Source: Glandiceps talaboti (Eukaryota; Hemichordata; Enteropneusta; Spengelidae). Taken from it: a DNA stretch of 64,000 bases. Position numbers and translations under genes: made by a program. Positions 27,814 to 36,956 of the stretch are shown here, one piece after another. The notes below the pieces were generated by a model that saw only the letters and a program-made list of their open reading frames with translations, did not search any database and had not been told where the DNA came from. Each line of letters begins with the position of its first letter. Position 1 is the first letter of the stretch. Location of the stretch: positions 6,677,001 through 6,741,000 of the forward strand of contig NC_135566.1 in NCBI RefSeq assembly GCF_964340395.1, given 5' to 3'.

Positions 27814-30800
27814 TCGGTGTGTTTTTTGTGGGTTGTAGTAATGGCATCCCTACAAGTAATGCATTGGTAGTAAATCAGCATGTAGAGGTTCACTGGAAAT
27901 GAACCTAGGGTATGACTTCTCAGTCATGTAGATGTTAGTCTCAGTCATGTAGATGTTAGTCTAGATGCTACACATGGTATCAAATCATCTCTTTACCACC
28001 GTCTAGCTCAGTGGAAAATCATGAACCAAAAGTTGTCCATGCGAATGAGTCGGCACCCCCCCCCCCCCCCCCCCTCACCACCACCACCACTGTTACAATG
28101 ATGTGAACAGCGTATAACTGGCATCCTGATATTTGGATATTACAAGACACAAATTTATCTTGGGCAGAATTCTGTGATTGATTATGATTAACAAAACATG
28201 ATATTAATGACTGTGTGGGTTGCTTTGGTGAAATTTGAAATTTCATCTCAGCACCTCATTGTGCTAGACGTAATGACAGAGAGATTGAGATTTGATGCCA
28301 TGGATAGCATCCAGACTATGTAGATGTATAGGGTATGTAGGATATGCTGCATTGGTAGATTTAATACGTACAAATCATGAAAGTTCAGAATAATGCATAC
28401 AATTCAAATTAAACCCATCCTTGTAATGTATGCATTACTATTAAAAATGTGGTCTGTACTGTCTGGTTTTGAAGGAGATATCTAACTCTGTATGCAATTC
28501 TTAAAGCATCGTGAACCACATCCACATGTAGGAAGTGTGATACAGAATGATAACCACCTCATTGGCAGCCCTATAGGTTGGGTGCTTTCATATCTCAACA
28601 CATATATAGATTGACCTTATGGGTTTACATCAGAGCGACTACATCTGTGTAACTACATTGTACAAATGTGTAGCATGCCGACTGTACACAATTCAATGCA
28701 TACATACATACAATACATCATATTCCAGTTACCATTTTTTGCAGCCATTTTGAAAAGAAGCATTGTTTCAGGATGCCTCAGATTAGGGTTAATAGTCATA
28801 ATGGCAGGCAGTGCAAGAAGCAGTTGATAAAATGCATGCAAAAGAACTTCATGAGTACTGACATACATCAACCCAAAAGGAAAAAGTACAATTATTAAAG
28901 TGGCAGCAAATTTTGTCATAGCATGCTGTATGGGGAGAAATTTCAAAGCTTCTAGTCAAAATATTTCAGGATAGCACCCTCAGTGGTTAAACTTTACAGT
29001 CTTTTGGTGTTTCCCCATAACTGGAATATGGTGTTTTCAGATCTACATATCACTACAGTTCATTGCAAGTTGATCTGCATGTTACAGTTTAACTGTGATA
29101 CAAACATGCATGCAGAGTTTTGAGTTGGGTTACTCCAACTGTATATTTGTGTGTACTACATACATGTCACCTCCATTACAGGCCAATATTGGATGATACA
29201 GCTGTAGCTGGGTGAGAATGGTGTTTACACTTTATGAATGCTTTTCTGACATATGTTTCTACACTTTCTCTCCCTTTCCTGTATCGCATGCAAACAAACA
29301 CTGTGTCATCGGTAAGCCAAATTGCTCTCATACATTCTTACATTTCTCCTTATCAGTCATACAGTGACCAGCAGTTTTGAATCTCAATTTGCATATCTCC
29401 TTATCAAGTTCAAATAATTACCATGATCAATAGTGAAAGCTGAAATCAACTGAAACAAGAGTTAGTGCGTATTGTTTATGTAGGCAAAGCACATTTTGAA
29501 TGACCACAAATAAGCTCCAGTTGGCTGTGTATATGCTTTGCTGGCTTTTATGCAATATTCTCAAATGAATAGATTGGCCTGCATACTAGTTTATGCTGTC
29601 AGCAATTATAGTGTGCAGAAGACAAAAAAGTATTAAAATCACAAACCAAATCTAAGACTCAGCAAGGCAGAAATATGAGAGAAAGAGAAAGAACACAATG
29701 CAAATTAGGTGCAAATACCACACATCCAAATTCATGATGCGAAAAAAAATTTGTAAATTTTGCAACGAGACTTTAAAAGTTTGCTATTAACAGCTAGTTC
29801 CTTTTCTAATTCTCATGGGTATGGTGTTTGAAGCTCACACTAACATGGCTGTAAGCTTGATAAACAACAAGAGCAGTACTGAATGCATCACTCTTGTCTT
29901 TCTGTCTTTCTCTGTCTTTGTCTACTCTGTAGTTTGCTAGACTGGACCTAATAGAAGTGGGTGTTGTTGCCGTGTGCGACAAAGTGATGAACTAATAGTA
30001 CCTAATTCTGTTCTAAATGCACCAGCCTATTCCAGCAGGTACCCCCAAATACTCTACTAACCTTATCAATGTCTAATGCTTCAATCTCATTTTCAATGTC
30101 ACATATGGTATCTTCACCGCATTAATCCTCTCATGCACGTAGTATACTTTATATGCCATTTTCAATGCACTGTTGCTTTTCCTTTGCAGCTTCATGTTCA
30201 AATTATATTGCTGTTGCTTGGGTCTGTTGTAAATGCCAGTGCTGTGCTGGGCAAAAATATAGATTATATGAAAATTTCTTTTGCTCTGGCATGAGTCGAA
30301 CTATATGTTGTCAACATGTGGAATGCATTTGCCGTTTCTTTTCTTGCATTAGGTGTGGTGCCAAGTGTTTGCCTTGCAGCAACTCATAGTACTAGAAAGG
30401 GGGGTGTAGTGTGTGACAGTTATAGGGGTAGATGAACATTTAGAAAGTAGTCAACTGCCATAGATGTGTGAATCATACCATATAGGTCTATAAATTCACA
30501 AATGGTGGCAATTCACTGTCTCAGACTCAACAAGTACTGCACATGCAGCCTTAACATGCAGACATCAGAAATCTAAGATGGTTTGAAATTAAATTTGTAC
30601 ATATAGGCTGTCTTAAAAACAGAGATCTTGATGTTTCCCTCTGATGACGTCAAACTGTTCTTAATATCCATATATCTCATTCAGGATGCTATATTTTATA
30701 TTTGTATTTCATCCATGATGTTATCTTAACTGTACGTGTCATGCATGTATGTTGCAGAATCTGTCGATCGTTACTGATACAACTATTAATGACTTTACAT

Positions 30801-33800
30801 GTCAGTGTTTACAAAACGTAATATCATATGATGACATTAGTCTCAACAGTACATCTGTAGTTAACTTTTCTGAATTTCATGATAATATTAATGTAGAATT
30901 TTCATCCAAAGTGATAAAGTTAAGAGGGAATATGGATGCAGGGATATGAAAAACATTTACTAATCAGTAAATGTTCATTTTGTTGGCATTTGTGACTGGT
31001 CATAAAAAAATGATTTGTCGTGACAGCATTTGCAACATATCCAAAAATTATAATGCAAGAAATGCAAACGTACAATTGTTGTCAGTACAGAAACTTTAGG
31101 AGTGTCAGCTTGTATTAAAAAGTGCAATCAAACGAGTCATGAATGATTGAATTCAGTATCGAATTAAACTTTTTCCAAACACAAACTTGAAAATTGTACA
31201 TAAAATTTTCAACTGAACGCTTCAGTCTTTATTCGATACTATGGTTTATCAAAATTTGAAAATCATTGAATTTGTTTGCATTTCATAAACAGAAATTATA
31301 AAGTTACATTGCAAAAGAAAACTGGAAAATATGCCAATATCATCCATATGGCCTCTTTAATGTAATATTAGGCCGATCATGGAAAATAAAAACACAGTAC
31401 ATTTAAAAGTTATCTCAAGTCAGATATGCACTGTCACTAGCACCTTACAATTTCCATACAGTTCTTTCTAGTATGTAGCTTATATAATGTCATATAATGT
31501 CAGACCAAGATGTTTTATCCAGGTTTTGCTGGGCCGTGTCAATATAGAGCCAATATATATATCAATGTATTATCTATATAATAAGCATTAAAGATGCACT
31601 AGCTGCAACTAGAACAATTTTTGAAACTATTTTGTCAGATATAATGACTTAATTGTAATATCGTACACCCTGAGCAGTATTGAACCACCAGTCGGTAAAT
31701 GTATTTGTGTGGCTATACACATACTATAGTGAAATACATACAATCAAAATTGATTTTTTTGGGGGTCTGCACCCAAAAAACCAGAACCCACAGTGCAGTC
31801 GCGATTTCATTCTATCACTGTACTACTTATGGATAAAATAACCTATATTTTATGGGTATTTTAACAATTTTCAGTGAATATTTTGTTGGTTATCTCATCA
31901 AAACAATAATACTCTAGTACAGCTAGTGCATACCGAGACAGCCCAATAAAGTCAGAGTGAAACACCTTGGCTAGACGCTAAAACTATCTAAATTTTTGTA
32001 GGAAATTTCCAAAGAGAGTAAATGTATATTAAACTGCTGACTGGTTTCACAGTATGTGTATTTTCAGATGTAATGACACTGTCAGCAGTAATACATCATG
32101 CTGAATTAGTTTACTCATGAATTTCAAATTACAGCAAGGCTTCCGTTACTAGATTTTAATACAGTAAAAAATAATAAATCAACTCATTTGTAGATTTGGT
32201 GTTGTTGATATTAAAAATGAGAACACTAGATTTAATATACTGAAAAACATATCCATGATATTGATGAATGTTTTCATCGTGAATGTATCACTATTTAGAC
32301 TGATGGATTGGTCGTTATGGGTATGCCACATTACAGGCATTTATGACAGTGTGGAGTGCCCACAATGACCAATCCTGCAGTTGTATCACTGTTGTAAATC
32401 AAATATCTAAGCTACACACTGTGTTAAAGCTGCACTAGCTGCAACTTGAACAGTTTTTCAAACTGTTTTATCAGATATAATGAGTTACTCACAATATTAT
32501 ACACCCTGAACAGTATTGAATCACTTCATGATTAAACATGTTTATGTAGCAGTACACATAGTATGATGCAATATATCCAATCAAATTAATTTTAGGTCCG
32601 CACCTAAAAATCAGCACATCAATGAATCACAATTTCAACTTATTACTATACTATTCATAGATAAAATTGACGTAATTGGCAAATACAATGTCTAATTATG
32701 GGTATTTTAACAATTTTCAGTGAATATATTGTTGGTTGTGTGATCAAAAAAATAATACCCTGGTTACAGCTAGTGCAGGTTCAAGTATTTGATAGGATTG
32801 ATGGTCAACAAGGGAATATTCCAAGACTGTGATCGTACATATGTGATGTTTTACCTATTTTGTATTTATCTATTACAGGGAAAACAATCTTAGAAGCCAA
32901 TTTGATAGTGACAAAGAATCTTTACAAAAAACTTTAGACTCCACCAACTCTTTAATTTTACAAAAAGAAAAAGAAATCGAGAAACAAAAAAATGAGGTAA
33001 GATACTCATGACAGTGGCATAGTATGGTTTTATGATGTGATAATGTGCTTTTTCCATAATTTTCTCCACCACTTTGTGTTTGCGATAGTGGGTATTCCCG
33101 ATCAATAGAATGTAGTAGTACATATTATGTAGCAGTTCTGAACTCGGAGCATAAATTAGTTACCTAGCATATTTCAACTAAATCATTTAGCCATCTTCAG
33201 CTCTTATTGTAATGTGGTTCAATGAGTTAGACTTGTCATGATGCAGGAGGGCGATTAACTTTACAGATCCAGTTGTTGTTTCCACTTGTGTAATATATGT
33301 GGGCAGCGAGTGGTTACGTAAGTGGACCAACAACTGGACCCCGAGACTGAGGTATACTAACAATATTTCCATCCCCTTGTTCGTGTTACCCAGAATGCAT
33401 TGCTGTTTAATCTTGATGACTTCTTTCATTCAACATCAATGCAATGGTCCTCAGATGAGATAACCTGGATGTTTTGTAGGTTTGATGGAATGCTGACATT
33501 TCACAAGTCTGTGTCATTGAACTGTGTATAATAACGTGCAGCTGATGGCAAAAGAGAGCTGGGTGATTTTAATAGCCAAAATATACTCTGGGTATATGAT
33601 TCTAGAGTAAGGAAACAAAAGCTTTTGGTTGCAGTAATATTAGTAGTCTTCATGTCTCTCCAAAGAATAGCCCTAGTACATGTTAACAGAGAGTTATGTG
33701 ATTGGGGGGTCAAATGTAAGGTATGTCAATCAGACTAGGAGTAACACAAAACTGCATGATTATTTCTTTGCCAGATCACTTGCCTTAAAGGAGAAAATGC

Positions 33801-36353
33801 CATTGCTAAAAGTTACAAAACCTCAGTAGAAAACCTTGAACAGGACAAATATCAACTACAACAACAATTAGAAGATCTCCAGAAAGTTATAGTAGAGTTA
33901 GAGAGACGCCAAGACATCGAAAACAATGCTAATACCACTACTAGTAGTAGTACAGATGACATGAATGGTAAGTCAGCTGTAGAAAGGAAAAAAATAGATG
34001 TGTATGAATAAGATGAGATGCAATATCATGAATGAAATTCTGTAGTTATTCGGGAAAATGCCTGGATGGTCACAAATAACTTATCAGTATCTCACTGAAA
34101 TATGTCATCAAAAATCTAACCCCACTTCCCATACACTTTCAAATGCAGAGTAAAGTTGGCTGAACACTGTGGAAACCAATACAAGTTATATAGCAACATC
34201 CTAAACATAATATGTACTTTTAAAATGACCGTATTAGTAAATAATTCAGGAGTCTCATCCAAGGAAGTGTTTTAACTGTGTGAGAAGAAATTTTCGTTAG
34301 TAACTTGTGTACCCCAGAATCAATAGACATTCACTGTCACAACTTACTGTCTGCTTCCACTTTGTCACTATCATCATCTAAGCTAACTTGTTTTGTTATT
34401 TTTTCAGGTGATACACTGATAGCGCAGATGAAAGAAGAAAAAGAACTTGCCGAGGGTCAGGTAAGACAAAAATATTTTTAAAACTTTATAAACTATACAG
34501 GAAAGATTTCATATTAAAATGAAATGTCACTGTCAAATTCTGTTTTGTGTAAGAGATGCACCATCAAATCTGTAAGACTGTCAATGTTGAACACACACAA
34601 CATAAGGGCCTGCAAAAAGTGGAGTGACCACAACAAATCTTTCATTCTAAATTGATGGTACTGGGGTGTAATCTACACCTCAACACATAACAGCTGTGTA
34701 TATGGTGCATAGATTATCAAACTGCCACCAAACAACTGCATCTAAGTTCATTAAACAATTTGTCAACCCTTAACATACAAGTGAAGCACTCCTTTAAGGC
34801 TTTTATTATGAGCCTTGTATGTTGCCTTTCTCATGAAGTCAATTTGTAAAGTGATTGCAGTGTATGACAGCCATCAACTGATTTTATGTAGCTCTCAATA
34901 ATATTTTATGGCATCTATGTTTACACTCTTAGACTAGTCATTTACACTCTCGTCATTGACTATAATATTTTTCAGTGGTAACATTGTTTGCAGATGGACC
35001 ACATTTAGACACCTATACTAAGCTGATAATGAAAGCACTTGAAACAGTACTATACTTTTACACTTGATGTAGGTGCTATAACGATTATGACAAATCATGC
35101 TAACATTGTACTTGAGTGTTACAAGTTGTAGTAATGCAGTATGCTATATACAATCACTATATATCTCTGATAAATACATATACTACCTGTCTATATTGTT
35201 CTTGAAATCTTGATACTAATGAGGGGTGATGTTATTTGCAGGTTAACTTCCTGAATTCAGTTATAGTTGATTTACAACGTAAGAATGAAGAGTTACAGGC
35301 TAGGGTAGAGGCTATGGAGGAAAGTGGCATTAATGGTACTGATGAATATGATGCATATGAACTAGAGTAAGTTATTATCATTTGTTATACATTATGCCAT
35401 ACTCAAGCCAAGTTATTGTCCTCAAACAGAAAATATGGATTATATACCCTGCTTATATACCCTACTATCTATCAGCTAGTATCAACTATATATGTTGTGC
35501 ATTATCAGCAATTATCCATTATCGTCAGTTATCTACTGCCTGTTATCATCCTCTATAGTTGTTATCCTTTGACTGTCACAGGTGGTATTCTGCTAATTCC
35601 ATAAAAGAGATAATGCTCAAGACATTTACTCTTACAGGATCTTTTGCATGAATCAAACATTTCAGACAGAAAGATGTATGGATGTAACATTTGTATTGAT
35701 GAAATATATGAATGTTTGTTGCAGTGAGTCAGGCCATCGATTGTTGGCACCACGACTGTTCTGTGATATCTGTGATGAATTTGACTTGCATGATACCGAT
35801 GACTGTCCAACACAGGCCATGTCAGAGAGCCCACCACCAACACAGTATCATGGTAGTAGAGTAGAGGAGAGGGCCTACTGTGAGATCTGTGAAAGTAAGT
35901 CGAGATGTTAGAATAGGGGGTTCTGTTAGACAGCCAGCCAACCACCAACACAGGTTAGAGTATGGGTTCCGTCCAGACAACCCACCACCACCAGATTGAA
36001 GTTGAATAGAGGAGAGGAGAGGAGAGAGAGGAGAGGAGGAAAAGAGAAAGAAAGATTTGATTAGTATTTTAGACATCTCACTAGCACACTTTGAAATCAG
36101 TATAAATGAACAGGGAATGCTTTTGCAACATCATAGTACATGTATGTCCAATTCAAGTATAGCTGAGGGCCTGACCCTGGCCAGAGTTCACATATTAAAT
36201 TCTGTGATTAAATTGATATGTTTGTTGTTGGCAAGTTCTTCTTCCACCATGACTTTCAATCCAATTTGTATAACTAATGTCATTCTTTCTCTTTGTTTTT
36301 TTGCAGTGTTTGGACACTGGACTGTAGATTGTGATGATGAACAAACTTACTAG
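2545..36353 (+). CDS. CLIP1: CAP-Gly domain-containing linker protein 1 (CLIP-170/restin), 23 coding exons
   Basis: Microtubule plus-end tracking protein. In known relatives the CAP-Gly domains bind EEY/F tails of tubulin and EB proteins, and the C-terminal zinc knuckles bind dynactin p150Glued and the protein's own CAP-Gly domains. Coding exons read here: 2545-2653, 7883-8370, 9230-9372, 9847-10087, 10892-11005, 13482-13523, 16582-16685, 17122-17182, 17603-17707, 18245-18502, 19022-19079, 19639-20045, 22125-22340, 22918-23121, 23766-24010, 24696-24816, 25863-25915, 32879-32996, 33775-33967, 34408-34460, 35242-35366, 35725-35894, 36307-36353. All junctions are GT-AG, and the sum is 3675 nt, giving 1224 residues plus TAG. 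Order: basic Ser/Pro head; CAP-Gly 1 (about 82-147); CAP-Gly 2 (about 200-265); Ser-rich linker (288-316); coiled coil (about 370-1150); zinc knuckles (1166-1180, 1205-1218). It is shorter than vertebrate CLIP-170 (about 1400 residues), mostly in the coiled coil; a missed exon is possible. Confidence 0.93.
3311..3400. promoter_or_regulatory. Cluster of octamer (ATTTGCAT) motifs in CLIP1 intron 1
   Basis: Four perfect ATTTGCAT octamers occur at 3314-3321, 3325-3332, 3354-3361 and 3382-3389, with a one-mismatch ATTTGCAC at 3393-3400. ATTTGCAT/ATGCAAAT is the classical POU-domain (Oct) site. The spacing is irregular, and the copies sit within partly repeated text (atgATTTGCATatg), so they may be a small tandem repeat rather than a selected enhancer. 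Function is inferred only. Confidence 0.35.
4461..4490 (+). other. Candidate 30-nt CLIP1 cassette microexon (phase 1 to 1)
   Basis: A long pyrimidine stretch (tttctttctttccctctgctg) leads to a tandem acceptor ..atagcag, with two AGs three bases apart. It is followed by 30 nt and the donor GTAGGA. Entering in phase 1, as left by the ATG exon, it reads [10 protein letters not shown] and exits in phase 1, so it could be included between the ATG exon and the exon at 7883 without breaking the frame. No homology is known to me; proof needs transcripts. Confidence 0.35.
5983..6081 (+). other. Candidate 99-nt CLIP1 cassette or alternative first exon
   Basis: The acceptor ..ttttacatgtag ends at 5982 and the donor GTCAGT starts at 6082. 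The 99 nt are open in phase 1 and exit in phase 1, so they fit between the ATG exon and exon 7883. They would add a hydrophilic segment rich in K/S/E (for example [15 protein letters not shown]). An in-frame ATG at 5998 lies in another frame that also stays open to the donor but exits in phase 0, which does not match the next exon; internal use is therefore favoured. Confidence 0.3.
7883..10087 (+). CDS. CLIP1 exons 2-4: two CAP-Gly domains and Ser-rich linker
   Basis: Exon 7883-8370 follows the acceptor ctcgttttcttaccatttgtag and joins in phase 1. It carries CAP-Gly 1, with the microtubule-binding GKNDG at residues 120-124 and the core pattern [17 protein letters not shown], then a Pro/Thr/Gly linker. 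Exon 9230-9372 plus the start of exon 9847-10087 encode CAP-Gly 2, with GKNDG at residues 237-241 and [13 protein letters not shown]. Exon 9847-10087 then encodes a run of serines (residues about 288-316, [15 protein letters not shown]), equivalent to the phospho-regulated Ser-rich linker of CLIP-170. Both domains keep all core Gly/Trp residues, so they look functional. The intron between the CAP-Gly 2 exons holds a TCTG/TATG microsatellite at 9513-9590. Confidence 0.92.
9513..9590. repeat. TCTG / TATG microsatellite
   Basis: Compound tetranucleotide tract, (GTCT)n then (ATGT)n, inside the CLIP1 intron that splits CAP-Gly 2. Confidence 0.9.
10892..11005 (+). CDS. CLIP1 exon 5: symmetric 38-codon exon, possible alternative segment
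   Basis: The acceptor ttctttgctttctag precedes it and the donor GTATGC follows; phase is 0 at both ends. It encodes 38 Ala/Glu/Lys/Gln-rich residues ([20 protein letters not shown]...) between the Ser-rich linker and the first coiled-coil heptads. Vertebrate CLIP-170 isoforms are known to differ by inserted short segments at about this place, so skipping of this exon is plausible. That is inference from position and phase only. I include it in the main model. Confidence 0.75.
11006..13481 (+). other. CLIP1 intron 5
   Basis: 2.5 kb without an exon that fits the phase. It contains the terminal-inverted-repeat element at 11087-11678, AT-rich DNA, and a pair of near-repeated sentences (aggaaaaaaa..caatgctt..catagaaagtaaattc) at about 11720-11890. 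No further coding signal seen. Confidence 0.6.
11087..11678. mobile_element. MITE-like element with long inverted ends and 5-bp direct repeat
   Basis: 592 bp that begin CAGGGCTTGAA and end TTCAAGCCCTG, flanked on both sides by ACAAT (11082-11086 and 11679-11683), which reads as a target-site duplication. Similarity between the two ends continues inward: GGACGATCACATGATGTCAC near 11176 is mirrored by GTGACATTGTGCAATCGTCC near 11590. No transposase frame is present, so this would be a non-autonomous DNA transposon. The superfamily is not certain; a CAGGG tip recalls hAT, but hAT makes 8-bp duplications. Confidence 0.7.
13482..20045 (+). CDS. CLIP1 exons 6-12: first part of the coiled coil
   Basis: Exons 13482-13523, 16582-16685, 17122-17182, 17603-17707, 18245-18502, 19022-19079 and 19639-20045. 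They encode heptad-patterned, Glu/Lys/Leu-rich sequence. Clear CLIP-170 signatures are [19 protein letters not shown] across the 16582/17122 exons (vertebrate: [20 protein letters not shown]), and [20 protein letters not shown] in exon 19639-20045 (vertebrate: [20 protein letters not shown]). Phases 0, 2, 0, 0, 0, 1, 0 at the exon ends agree throughout. This segment mediates parallel dimerisation. Confidence 0.9.
14430..14975. repeat. Degenerate GTGTT minisatellite with a longer period of about 85-112 bp
   Basis: Starts with (GTGCT)n at about 14431, then TGTGTTG units. A longer sentence, gg(g/a)gTAgTtcTAgAgATA..GTcgAT, recurs near 14552, 14640, 14750, 14843 and 14955, each time followed by TGTGTTG-rich filler. 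Confidence 0.8.
16012..16099. mobile_element. Short palindromic relative of the AGTCTAGATGCTAC element
   Basis: Left half CTAGTCTACTCGTGATATCAAATC; right half GAGATTTGATGCCACAGATACC. Together they form the two inverted ends seen in the full element at 27958-28317, with almost no interior. It is probably a deletion derivative. Confidence 0.45.
16703..17052 (-). mobile_element. MITE family 1, copy 1
   Basis: 350 bp starting CTGCACTAGCTGTAAC and ending CTAGTGCAG. It is the reverse complement of copies at 31594 and 32430. It carries the shared palindromic core TTTTTGGGTGCGGACCCAAAAATC (first half at about 16873, with the second half following). It starts only 17 nt after the donor of the exon ending at 16685 and ends about 70 nt before the next acceptor, so it makes up most of that intron. 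Confidence 0.75.
17708..17800 (+). repeat. Triplicated 5' splice site (29-30 bp unit) at the end of CLIP1 exon 9
   Basis: The exon end CTTAAA and donor GTAAGCAAATACGTTGATAGG are repeated twice more with near identity. This gives GTAAGC at 17708, 17737 and 17767, and each unit ends ATAGGGTGC. The second and third donors would add 29 or 59 nt and shift the frame, so the first is used in the coding model. Confidence 0.85.
17811..17880. mobile_element. Partial end of the AGTCTAGATGCTAC element family
   Basis: AGTCTAGAAGCTATGCATGG, then TTTTGATTCTCTTTGATG, then CACGTCTAG, match the left end of the element at 27958. Another such end lies at 18575-18640. These are probably degraded insertions. Confidence 0.4.
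17936..18165 (+). mobile_element. tRNA-derived SINE
   Basis: The head resembles a tRNA: box A-like TGGCTGAGTAGTTAAACC (about 17949-17966), then box B GGTTCAAAACC (17992-18002) about 26 bases on. A tail follows with the SINE-body phrase CGGTTTTTCCCCTGGCTTTCCAGTTTCCTCCTGC. It cannot be an intact tRNA: arms do not pair well and the sequence is in a protein-coding intron. The right end is uncertain, with no clear poly(A) or target duplication. Confidence 0.55.
19250..19521. repeat. Two (TG)n microsatellites in CLIP1 intron 11
   Basis: (TG)n at about 19254-19281 and a longer (GT)n at about 19470-19521. They lie 170 and about 100 nt from the flanking exons. Confidence 0.9.
20046..22124 (+). other. 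CLIP1 intron 12
   Basis: About 2.1 kb. It contains the ACATAGCAACAAATTAAAC array (20400-20712), two splice-competent but frame-breaking short segments (20802-20823 and around 21791), and nothing else with coding character. Confidence 0.6.
20400..20712. repeat. Degenerate tandem array, unit about 20-26 bp
   Basis: Repeats of AACTACATAGCAACAAATTAA and variants, at least ten units, in CLIP1 intron 12. Confidence 0.85.
22125..25915 (+). CDS. CLIP1 exons 13-17: middle of the coiled coil
   Basis: Exons 22125-22340, 22918-23121, 23766-24010, 24696-24816 and 25863-25915. End phases are 0, 0, 2, 0, 2. All encode charged heptad repeats without prolines or glycines in the core (for example KVRD-like [28 protein letters not shown]). 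Exon 25863-25915 ([18 protein letters not shown]) lines up with vertebrate LEEERSVLNNQLLEMKKR, which fixes the register of the model here. Exon 24696 follows a long T-rich tract and ttgcag. Confidence 0.88.
25535..25563. repeat. Poly(A) tract of 29 bases
   Basis: Uninterrupted A run in CLIP1 intron 16. It could be the tail of an old retroposon, but I see no recognisable body upstream. Confidence 0.8.
26536..26630. repeat. Minisatellite, unit about 24 bp
   Basis: Four units of TCTGGTGTTGAAAATGTTGCG and variants. Confidence 0.85.
26925..27050. repeat. Tandem array of GATCTTGGTAGTCATAGA
   Basis: Seven or so units of about 18-24 bp, alternating TAGTCATAG and TAGTTGTAG. Confidence 0.85.
27733..27809. 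repeat. (CA)n microsatellite
   Basis: Pure AC run of about 77 bp in CLIP1 intron 17. Confidence 0.95.
27958..28317. mobile_element. MITE-like element, terminal inverted repeats of about 50 bp
   Basis: Left end AGTCTAGATGCTACACATGG, then TATCAAATC and CGTCTAGC. The right end is its reverse complement in outline: GCTAGACG, GATTTGATGCCATGG, ATAGCATCCAGACT. The interior has a run of about 18 C (28058-28075) and no coding capacity. Related fragments occur at 16012, 17811 and 18575, so this is a dispersed family. Confidence 0.65.
29182..29211 (+). other. Candidate 30-nt CLIP1 microexon (phase 2 to 2)
   Basis: The acceptor tgtcacctccattacag ends at 29181 and the donor GTGAGA starts at 29212. From phase 2 (end of exon 25915) it reads [11 protein letters not shown] and joins exon 32879 in phase 2 to give G-E-N-N-L. 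It would insert ten residues between LKKR and ENNLR in the coiled coil. The fit of both sites and both phases is unlikely by chance, but expression is unproven. Confidence 0.45.
31594..31930 (+). mobile_element. MITE family 1, copy 2
   Basis: Starts TGCACTAGCTGCAAC and ends TACAGCTAGTGCA, so the tips are inverted repeats. It shares CAGATATAATGA, ACACCCTGAGCAGTATTGAA, the palindromic GGGTCTGCACCC core and TTTTCAGTGAATATTTTGTTGG with copy 3. Confidence 0.75.
32430..32778 (+). mobile_element. MITE family 1, copy 3
   Basis: CTGCACTAGCTGCAAC at the left, GTTACAGCTAGTGCAG at the right, 349 bp, with the core TTAGGTCCGCACCTAAAAATC. It ends about 100 nt before CLIP1 exon 18. Confidence 0.8.
32879..35366 (+). 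CDS. CLIP1 exons 18-21: end of the coiled coil
   Basis: Exons 32879-32996, 33775-33967, 34408-34460 and 35242-35366, end phases 0, 1, 0, 2. [19 protein letters not shown] and [13 protein letters not shown] align with vertebrate CLIP-170 (ESKFIKDADEEKASLQKSI; VTVLRGENASAKS). The strongest match is exon 35242: [19 protein letters not shown] against vertebrate [19 protein letters not shown]. An acidic Asn/Thr/Ser linker (residues about 1080-1094) interrupts the coil. Confidence 0.93.
35725..36353 (+). CDS. CLIP1 exons 22-23: two zinc knuckles and C-terminus
   Basis: Exon 35725-35894 joins in phase 2 and encodes the first knuckle [15 protein letters not shown] (C-x2-C-x5-H-x4-C, residues 1166-1180). 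The second, [14 protein letters not shown] (C-x2-C-x4-H-x4-C, residues 1205-1218), spans the junction with exon 36307-36353. The protein ends DCDDEQTY before TAG. In vertebrate CLIP-170 this tail ends ETF, an EEY/F-like motif contacted by CAP-Gly domains; a terminal Tyr would serve the same role. All metal ligands are intact. Confidence 0.95.
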
Positions 36354-36474
36354 ATGTATCAATGTGTGACTGTAATTGTCAGAAGTGGAATGGTCTTCTC
36401 AAAGTAGTGGAGCAGTGCTGCCGTACAGTTGTAACTATGCAACCAGTGGTATTATATGCAGCTCTCATTAAAAT

Positions 36475-36567
36475 GGCCAATGGAATTGTGTCACATGTTC
36501 CTGGGCCAATGGAATTGTGTCACATGTTCCTGAATTGGCCAATGGAATTGTGTCGCATGTTCCTGAG
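36475..36567 (+). repeat. Threefold repeat of 29-33 bp in the CLIP1 3' UTR
   Basis: Three copies of GGCCAATGGAATTGTGTCAC with ATGTTCCTG following, starting at about 36475, 36504 and 36537. Confidence 0.9.
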
Positions 36568-36956
36568 CCACACTCTACAATGATTTTCCCAAGACTTGAA
36601 AGAAGTGATCTTTACAAATAGTTCAAGACATAACATTACATGGGGATCAAGCAAGATTCAGGGGTTTATTACAAGTCACTTCAGATCAGAATTATTCATA
36701 GCATTGGATATTACAACCATGCTTAGTCTAAACATAGCACAAAGATGATGTCTCCTAGATTGGAATAAATAATCTCTGTTACTACAATGTATAAACATAT
36801 ATATCTATTTCAGACTGAAAAGTCTACATTGGCATTATCAACATTCGTGTTAGTTATCTTTAAATAACATAATCAAGGAATTATTATCAACAATCTGCTG
36901 TATCTGAGAATAACACAATGGATATGATCTCTGAAGTTGTCATGTGCAAATTAGTG

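Larger units (their letters stand above)
25916..32878 (+). other. CLIP1 intron 17 (7 kb), repeat-rich
   Basis: Holds a 24-bp minisatellite (26536-26630), a GATCTTGGTAGTCATA array (26925-27050), a (CA)n (27733-27809), a MITE-like element (27958-28317), the candidate microexon 29182-29211, and two MITE family 1 copies (31594-31930, 32430-32778). A 64-codon open stretch follows an AG at 30757 ([13 protein letters not shown]..), but in a phase that does not join the flanking exons; I do not call it a gene. Confidence 0.6.

Noticed and set aside
29933-29960. Splice-like segment after a long pyrimidine tract at 29881-29932
   Set aside because: 28 nt, not a multiple of three; in the required phase it contains TAA.
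30758-30949. 64-codon open stretch after ttgcag in CLIP1 intron 17
   Set aside because: The open frame is phase 0 while the neighbouring exons need phase 2, where it has a stop after 22 codons; no donor of quality.
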